Positions 62,401 through 64,000 of a stretch of 64,000 nt of DNA are shown piece by piece. Source of the DNA: Zoroaster sp. YZ-2022 (taxonomy: Eukaryota; Echinodermata; Asteroidea; Forcipulatida; Zoroasteridae); contig CM055827.1 of assembly GCA_029582265.1 (NCBI GenBank), positions 37,292,760 to 37,356,759 on the forward strand, given 5' to 3'. The notes below the pieces were generated by a model that worked only from the letters and a program-made list of their open reading frames with translations, searched no databases and had not been told where the DNA came from. Every line of letters begins with the position of its first letter. Within the stretch, counting starts at the first letter, position 1. Made by a program: the position numbers and the translations under genes.

Positions 62401-63553
62401 ATGATCCATGGGGGTAGGTCTAAGCATGGAGGAAGAAAGCATGGAGGAAGTGTTCCTTCCTCCATGGTCTAAGCCTAGGATCGGATCTACTACCACCGAC
62501 TTAGTTTATTTATTTATCCACGTGAAGTAGCCGGATTTTATGCTCTAACCAGTATTCTTGAGTGCAGCTTATCGCATGTAACAAAAGGCTTCCGCTTCAG
62601 CACCGATTCGGATACATCTTATAACACGTACCATTGGACTGTTTTGATACTTGTTCGGCCCGGTGCAGTTGTTGAAAAAAAATCACTTCAGTTTTAATCT
62701 ACGAAATTATAGGCCTTTAAATCCGAATCCTACACTGCTGAAATGTATTACAGCTCTTAATTTAAAAGTATAAAGTTTAGATATCCTTTGAATACAAGGC
62801 TTGAAATGGTGTATTTTTGTTTGATAAATAAAATAACATTGTTTCCCTTTAAAAAGAGTTCAAAATTAAACAATCATCATGGTCAACTCATTCTAAAAAT
62901 AGAACGTATAGCATTGGCCATTGGTCATCAGGGGTGGATACAGGGTCTCGAATAAGGGGGGGAGGGAACACGACAAAAAAGGGTGTAATACTAACATAAA
63001 AGGGAAATAAAGCATATCGCAAATTTACATGTGGGTGTACATACCCCTTTGCCCCCATGTATATTTAAACACTGAGCAATTTGAGAAACTTTAATCACTT
63101 ATTGTATTTCCTTCTTTGTCTCTTTTAACACGTATATATAATGATGTGGTGACATGTTGTACGTTCCTTCTACATTCGGTAGAATGAACTGATTAAACCA
63201 ACAATGTTATTTCAGATTCACTCGGGAAACGGAACTCGCTTATTCAGTGGGCGGGATGTCCGTCAAAAAACTTTGAATCCCCAGTCCACGATCCAAAAAA
63301 TACAAAATACGTTTTTTTCCGCGAAAACAAAACCCAAACAACTTTCTTCTTTGAAAAAAAGGAGTTCTGCTGTCTCCATACAAATACAACTCCAACCTTA
63401 CCAATGATGACTCGTTCTGCCGAGGCCACTGTCTCATTTTTGAAAACTAATCTGGCCCGAACATGGATGGGTTCACTGGGTTCAAAGATGGTGACACTGA
63501 TTTGTTCGTCCATACTGGGCCGGAAAAACTCCGGGTGTGCCACAAGGTAACCC
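31501..63553 (-). CDS. Secreted thioester protein (CD109/alpha-2-macroglobulin type) with Methyltransf_FA, Kazal and acidic tail (partial at 5' end)
   Basis: Forty exons on the minus strand stay in one frame for about 2080 residues; exon limits are in the domain entries below. The order is macroglobulin domains MG1-MG6, a basic bait-like segment, MG7, a CUB domain interrupted by a Methyltransf_FA (PF12248-type) domain, a thioester domain with intact GCGEQ, the receptor-binding domain ending VYDYYEP, a cysteine linker, a Kazal domain and a Glu/Asp-rich tail. Family members are extracellular protease traps or opsonins that bind targets covalently through the thioester. Overall similarity is closest to CD109-like proteins, but the C-terminus lacks a GPI or membrane signal, so this one is probably secreted. 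The signal-peptide exon lies past 64000. Introns are mostly 0.3-4 kb. Confidence 0.93.
32534..33403 (-). CDS. Thioester gene: large acidic exon
   Basis: One 870-nt exon of about 290 residues, very rich in Glu/Asp with Pro/Thr/Ser (for example [12 protein letters not shown]). No cysteines or hydrophobic segment, so it is probably disordered. Open frames on the opposite strand are shadows of this exon. Confidence 0.85.
33548..33775 (-). CDS. Thioester gene: Kazal domain exon
   Basis: Phase-1/phase-1 exon. [19 protein letters not shown] then [14 protein letters not shown] and FDC give the six Kazal cysteines. P1 by position is Ser. Two further cysteines ([10 protein letters not shown]) precede it. 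Confidence 0.88.
34125..34241 (-). CDS. Thioester gene: post-receptor-domain linker
   Basis: Encodes [20 protein letters not shown] then CEDDHC and a polar tail. FYNV..SPLA..LC..DHC is a segment found after YYEP in several CD109-like proteins. Confidence 0.85.
34695..36146 (-). CDS. Thioester gene: receptor-binding domain exons
   Basis: Exons 36084-36146, 35781-35959, 35206-35293 and 34695-34875. They encode [50 protein letters not shown] and end VYDYYEP. A KRRKR stretch lies at 35858-35872, near the start of the domain. Confidence 0.93.
35677..35721. repeat. 45-bp perfect palindrome
   Basis: Arms 35677-35698 and 35700-35721 are exact reverse complements with a one-base centre. It lies in an intron of the thioester gene, about 55 bp from the exon end at 35781. 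Confidence 0.95.
36184..36261. repeat. 20-bp tandem repeat, about 3 copies
   Basis: Unit containing GGGGAGCGAAGTAAAG, just upstream (gene sense) of the exon 36084-36146. Confidence 0.9.
36514..36900 (+). mobile_element. SINE family B, second full copy
   Basis: It is nearly identical to the copy at 24757, from GTGGAGTGTCGTGGCCGAGC to (ATT)n at about 36862-36880. It is flanked by direct repeats GCAATGATAACAG. It sits antisense in a thioester-gene intron. Confidence 0.88.
37283..39154 (-). CDS. Thioester gene: rest of the thioester domain and second CUB half
   Basis: Exons 38916-39154, 38265-38511, 37633-37853 and 37283-37444. Motifs: [68 protein letters not shown]. The residue aligned to the catalytic His of C3 and CD109 is Asn (VHNKDIQGG, with N five before GG), as in alpha-2-macroglobulin. 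Confidence 0.94.
39180..39540. repeat. Imperfect GC-rich tandem repeats
   Basis: Irregular units around AAGGGGTGCAGAAGGGGCC, clearest at 39390-39470, in the intron after the thioester exon. They keep an artificial frame open between exons. Confidence 0.75.
39599..39775 (-). CDS. Thioester gene: thioester motif exon
   Basis: Encodes [20 protein letters not shown] followed by [19 protein letters not shown]. Cys and Gln of GCGEQ are intact, so the internal thioester should form. Confidence 0.97.
40278..40367 (-). CDS. Thioester gene: CUB strand before the thioester domain
   Basis: Encodes [20 protein letters not shown], which matches the FSFPPNTVPGSERV region of CD109-like proteins. It shows that the Methyltransf_FA domain sits inside the CUB. 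Confidence 0.9.
40640..40919. repeat. About 70-bp minisatellite carrying repeated splice donors
   Basis: Four units of 69-71 bp. On the minus strand each starts G/GTGAGACATGAGAC, so the real donor at 40919-40918 is followed by copies at about 40850, 40779 and 40710. Confidence 0.9.
40920..42240 (-). CDS. Thioester gene: Methyltransf_FA domain inserted in CUB
   Basis: Exons 42037-42240, 41503-41594 and 40920-41055 encode about 140 residues. They include [55 protein letters not shown] and [18 protein letters not shown]. This is the pattern of the farnesoic acid O-methyltransferase-type domain (PF12248), which despite its name probably acts as a non-catalytic binding module. The third exon ends at a donor that is repeated in the following minisatellite. 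Confidence 0.85.
42530..42947 (-). CDS. Thioester gene: first half of CUB domain
   Basis: Exons 42847-42947 ([20 protein letters not shown]) and 42530-42581 ([17 protein letters not shown]). Their position matches the VEPEGI..SYS..FC segment before the thioester domain of CD109-like proteins. Confidence 0.87.
43308..44167 (-). CDS. Thioester gene: MG7 exons
   Basis: Exons 43936-44167 ([20 protein letters not shown], later [10 protein letters not shown]) and 43308-43458 ([20 protein letters not shown]). VPDTITTW and LPYSIIRGE are strong family motifs. Confidence 0.94.
44376..46873 (-). CDS. Thioester gene: bait-like region and RRKR site
   Basis: Exons 46739-46873, 46106-46175 and 44376-44514. 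The first has a basic stretch RMRKRSS (46784-46798). The second has [10 protein letters not shown], matching the ECGLxVLTD position of CD109. The third has [15 protein letters not shown], with RRKR at 44420-44431 directly before the conserved FPETW. Confidence 0.9.
46976..47448. repeat. (TA)n interrupted by tRNA-like element
   Basis: (TA)n at 46976-47055 and 47373-47448 flank the family A element, the same arrangement as at 1443-1692. It lies in a thioester-gene intron. Confidence 0.92.
47105..47361 (+). repeat. tRNA-like repeat (family A), longest copy
   Basis: The tRNA-like part at 47272-47344 has box A TAGCTCAGTTGG, a perfect box B GGTTCGAGTCC, an acceptor stem and CCA, then TTTTT. It is preceded by about 165 bp of element. 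The segment from 47199 on is almost identical to 1478-1631. The anticodon stem has a mismatch and position 33 is C, so a functional tRNA is unlikely. Confidence 0.78.
47530..48540 (-). CDS. Thioester gene: MG5/MG6 exons
   Basis: Exons 48377-48540 ([20 protein letters not shown]) and 47530-47679 ([18 protein letters not shown]). The VASVDQSI stretch matches the VAVDKSV motif that precedes the bait region in the family. Confidence 0.92.
49073..49274 (-). CDS. Thioester gene: exon with polybasic loop RSRRRR
   Basis: Encodes [20 protein letters not shown] and [10 protein letters not shown], then a Ser/Arg-rich insert with RSRRRR (49116-49133), then [12 protein letters not shown]. The insert sits where CD109 has a short loop, and it looks like a possible furin-type cleavage site. 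Confidence 0.87.
49681..50525 (-). CDS. Thioester gene: MG4-MG5 exons
   Basis: Exons 50358-50525 ([16 protein letters not shown]) and 49681-49809 ([19 protein letters not shown]). Both are phase 0 at each end. Confidence 0.88.
50005..50195 (+). repeat. Diverged copy of the tRNA-like element (family A)
   Basis: TTCCCTGGCTACATTGCATG matches the upstream part of the element. GGCTGGATATCTCAATTAAT and the following bases match a decayed tRNA-like part, ending TTTTTTCTGTGTTC. Confidence 0.5.
50786..51012. repeat. 12-bp AT-rich tandem repeat
   Basis: About 19 irregular copies of ATTATATTAAAC and ATTGTATTAAAC, ending 69 bp before the exon 51081-51308 in genomic order. Confidence 0.93.
51081..55434 (-). 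CDS. Thioester gene: MG3 exons
   Basis: Exons 55350-55434 ([14 protein letters not shown]), 51586-51694 ([14 protein letters not shown]) and 51081-51308 (MG3 and the link to MG4). VLPRFEV and YxxGKPVxG are family motifs. The donor of the middle exon is the less common GTTAGT. Confidence 0.9.
51695..55349. other. Large intron of the thioester gene
   Basis: AT-rich intron of 3.65 kb. A stretch near 52590-53110 has short broken coding-like frames on the + strand and may be a decayed retroelement, but I cannot name it. No gene is supported. Confidence 0.4.
57195..57240 (-). repeat. SINE/LINE tail remnant
   Basis: (TAA)n followed by ATAGCGCACGTATCCACCAA is the reverse of the 3' end of the family B SINEs. 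Only the tail is present. Confidence 0.7.
57268..58521 (-). CDS. Thioester gene: MG2 exons
   Basis: Exons 58469-58521, 58258-58330 and 57268-57381. They encode [27 protein letters not shown] and [19 protein letters not shown], which match the MG2 pattern (DPxxxxIQxW, then GxWSIxxxV). Confidence 0.9.
58735..58880 (+). repeat. Repeat with hammerhead-ribozyme-like motifs
   Basis: At 58816-58850, CTGAGGA is followed by a 6-7 bp stem (GATCAG/CTGATC) with loop AGCACA, then GAAACGTC. A second, weaker motif (CTGAAGATAGC then AAAACG) is at 58752-58772. Such motifs are known in Penelope-like retroelements. A decayed relative lies near 11142-11201. One extra base between CTGAGGA and the stem weakens the ribozyme reading. 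Confidence 0.4.
59104..59269 (-). CDS. Thioester gene: end of MG1, start of MG2
   Basis: Encodes [15 protein letters not shown] and ends [15 protein letters not shown]. The TDKPIYKP motif is the family hallmark at the MG1/MG2 border. Confidence 0.93.
60548..60570 (-). CDS. Thioester gene: 23-nt microexon
   Basis: Encodes GKGKLKLQ between AERVII and IPSDVRG. It has good acceptor (CTGTACAG) and donor (GTAAGTG) sites, and only its inclusion keeps the frame. The exon is flanked by introns of about 2.8 and 1.3 kb. Confidence 0.82.
61758..61815. repeat. (ACATGT)n-type palindromic microsatellite
   Basis: Repeated ACATGT/ACATGTAC units, with a second short block a few bases on. Confidence 0.85.
62417..62473. 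mobile_element. Tiny palindromic element, second copy, with 8-bp duplication
   Basis: Element 62425-62465 (41 bp, with an internal repeat of CATGGAGGAAG) is flanked by GGTCTAAG at 62417-62424 and 62466-62473. It has the same arms as the copy at 23791, with a different duplicated target, so the two are independent insertions. Confidence 0.72.
63402..63553 (-). CDS. Thioester gene: MG1 exon
   Basis: First exon visible. It encodes [20 protein letters not shown], the usual first strand of the macroglobulin ring, and ends AERVII. It starts in phase 2, so at least one upstream exon with the signal peptide lies outside the window. Confidence 0.88.
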
Positions 63554-63859
63554 CTGGTGGGTAAAACAAACTAAGACATTTAAAAATGGGGCTTTGGCAA
63601 CATCAATGAGGTAAAATATTTCGTTTGTGGAGGAATGGGTTTTGTTATTTTTGTAAAACGTGTTGGGTAGTCATGTAGTTGAACTGTAGTTTATCTTGAA
63701 AACAAAAACAAGAACAAAAAACACTTCAGTTACAATAATATTGTTAAATTCACTAATTCTTAGTAAAGTGATTACCTTGTTAAACGCACAGCCACGTAAA
63801 ACAAATATTTACGTTTTTGTTTAGCAGATATTAAAAAGGCTTTGCAATTTGCAGAAAAT

Positions 63860-63933
63860 GATGTTACAGTAGGATGATGTTACAGTAGGATGATGTTACA
63901 GTAGGATGATGTTACAGTAGGATGATGTTACAG
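63860..63933. repeat. 16-bp tandem repeat
   Basis: About 4.6 copies of GATGATGTTACAGTAG in the intron upstream (gene sense) of the first visible thioester exon. Confidence 0.93.
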
Positions 63934-64000
63934 ATGTGTTTTATTTAATAACAATAAATCTGAATATAGACTTCAGACTCGGTTTCATGAGTAATTTGGT

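Larger units (their letters stand above)
59270..63401. other. 5' introns of the thioester gene (around the microexon)
   Basis: AT-rich, without recognisable genes apart from the 23-nt exon at 60548. TGTACA-type repeats occur at 61758-61815 and a palindromic mini-element at 62417-62473. Confidence 0.5.

Overview
This window is animal (metazoan) genomic DNA, not bacterial. It is AT-rich, its coding blocks are short and bounded by consensus GT/AG splice sites, and it carries tRNA-derived SINEs, (TA)n and (ATT)n microsatellites and minisatellites. The gene content is a thioester protein of the CD109/alpha-2-macroglobulin type, Kazal-domain proteins, TSTD2 and SAC3D1. This fits a marine invertebrate, and I would guess an invertebrate deuterostome (hemichordate, echinoderm or cephalochordate). 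The species cannot be fixed from the sequence alone. All exon limits were read by eye from splice sites, and I checked that the reading frame continues across every junction given.

Layout. (1) About 104-15799, + strand: the last 17 coding exons of a large gene whose 5' end lies before the window. It encodes three Kazal domains and twelve tandem copies of a roughly 120-140 residue four-cysteine domain that I do not recognise (called R here). Nearly every domain is one phase-1/phase-1 exon. (2) 17616-22635, - strand: complete TSTD2, a rhodanese-domain protein, in 8 exons encoding about 524 residues. (3) 22952-28807, + strand: complete SAC3D1, a SAC3/GANP-domain protein, in 9 exons encoding about 367 residues. 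TSTD2 and SAC3D1 are divergent, with start codons about 316 bp apart. (4) 31501-63553, - strand: 40 coding exons, about 2080 residues, of a secreted thioester-containing protein. Its signal-peptide exon lies beyond the right edge. The order is the macroglobulin domains, a bait-like basic segment, a CUB domain split by a farnesoic-acid-O-methyltransferase-type (Methyltransf_FA) domain, the GCGEQ thioester domain, the receptor-binding domain, a Kazal domain, and a long acidic tail in place of a GPI anchor.

How the genes relate. The two outer genes are probably secreted proteins linked to protease control or innate defence, because both carry Kazal inhibitor-type domains and one is a thioester protease trap or opsonin. 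This is inferred from domain content. The two inner genes are unrelated housekeeping genes. Repeats are rich in the introns: two tRNA-headed SINE families with visible target-site duplications, a palindromic 33-41 bp element flanked by 8-bp duplications, large foldback sequences, and tandem duplications that copy splice donors.

The best candidates for something undescribed are the twelvefold R domain and the architecture of the thioester protein, including an Asn where the catalytic His is expected.
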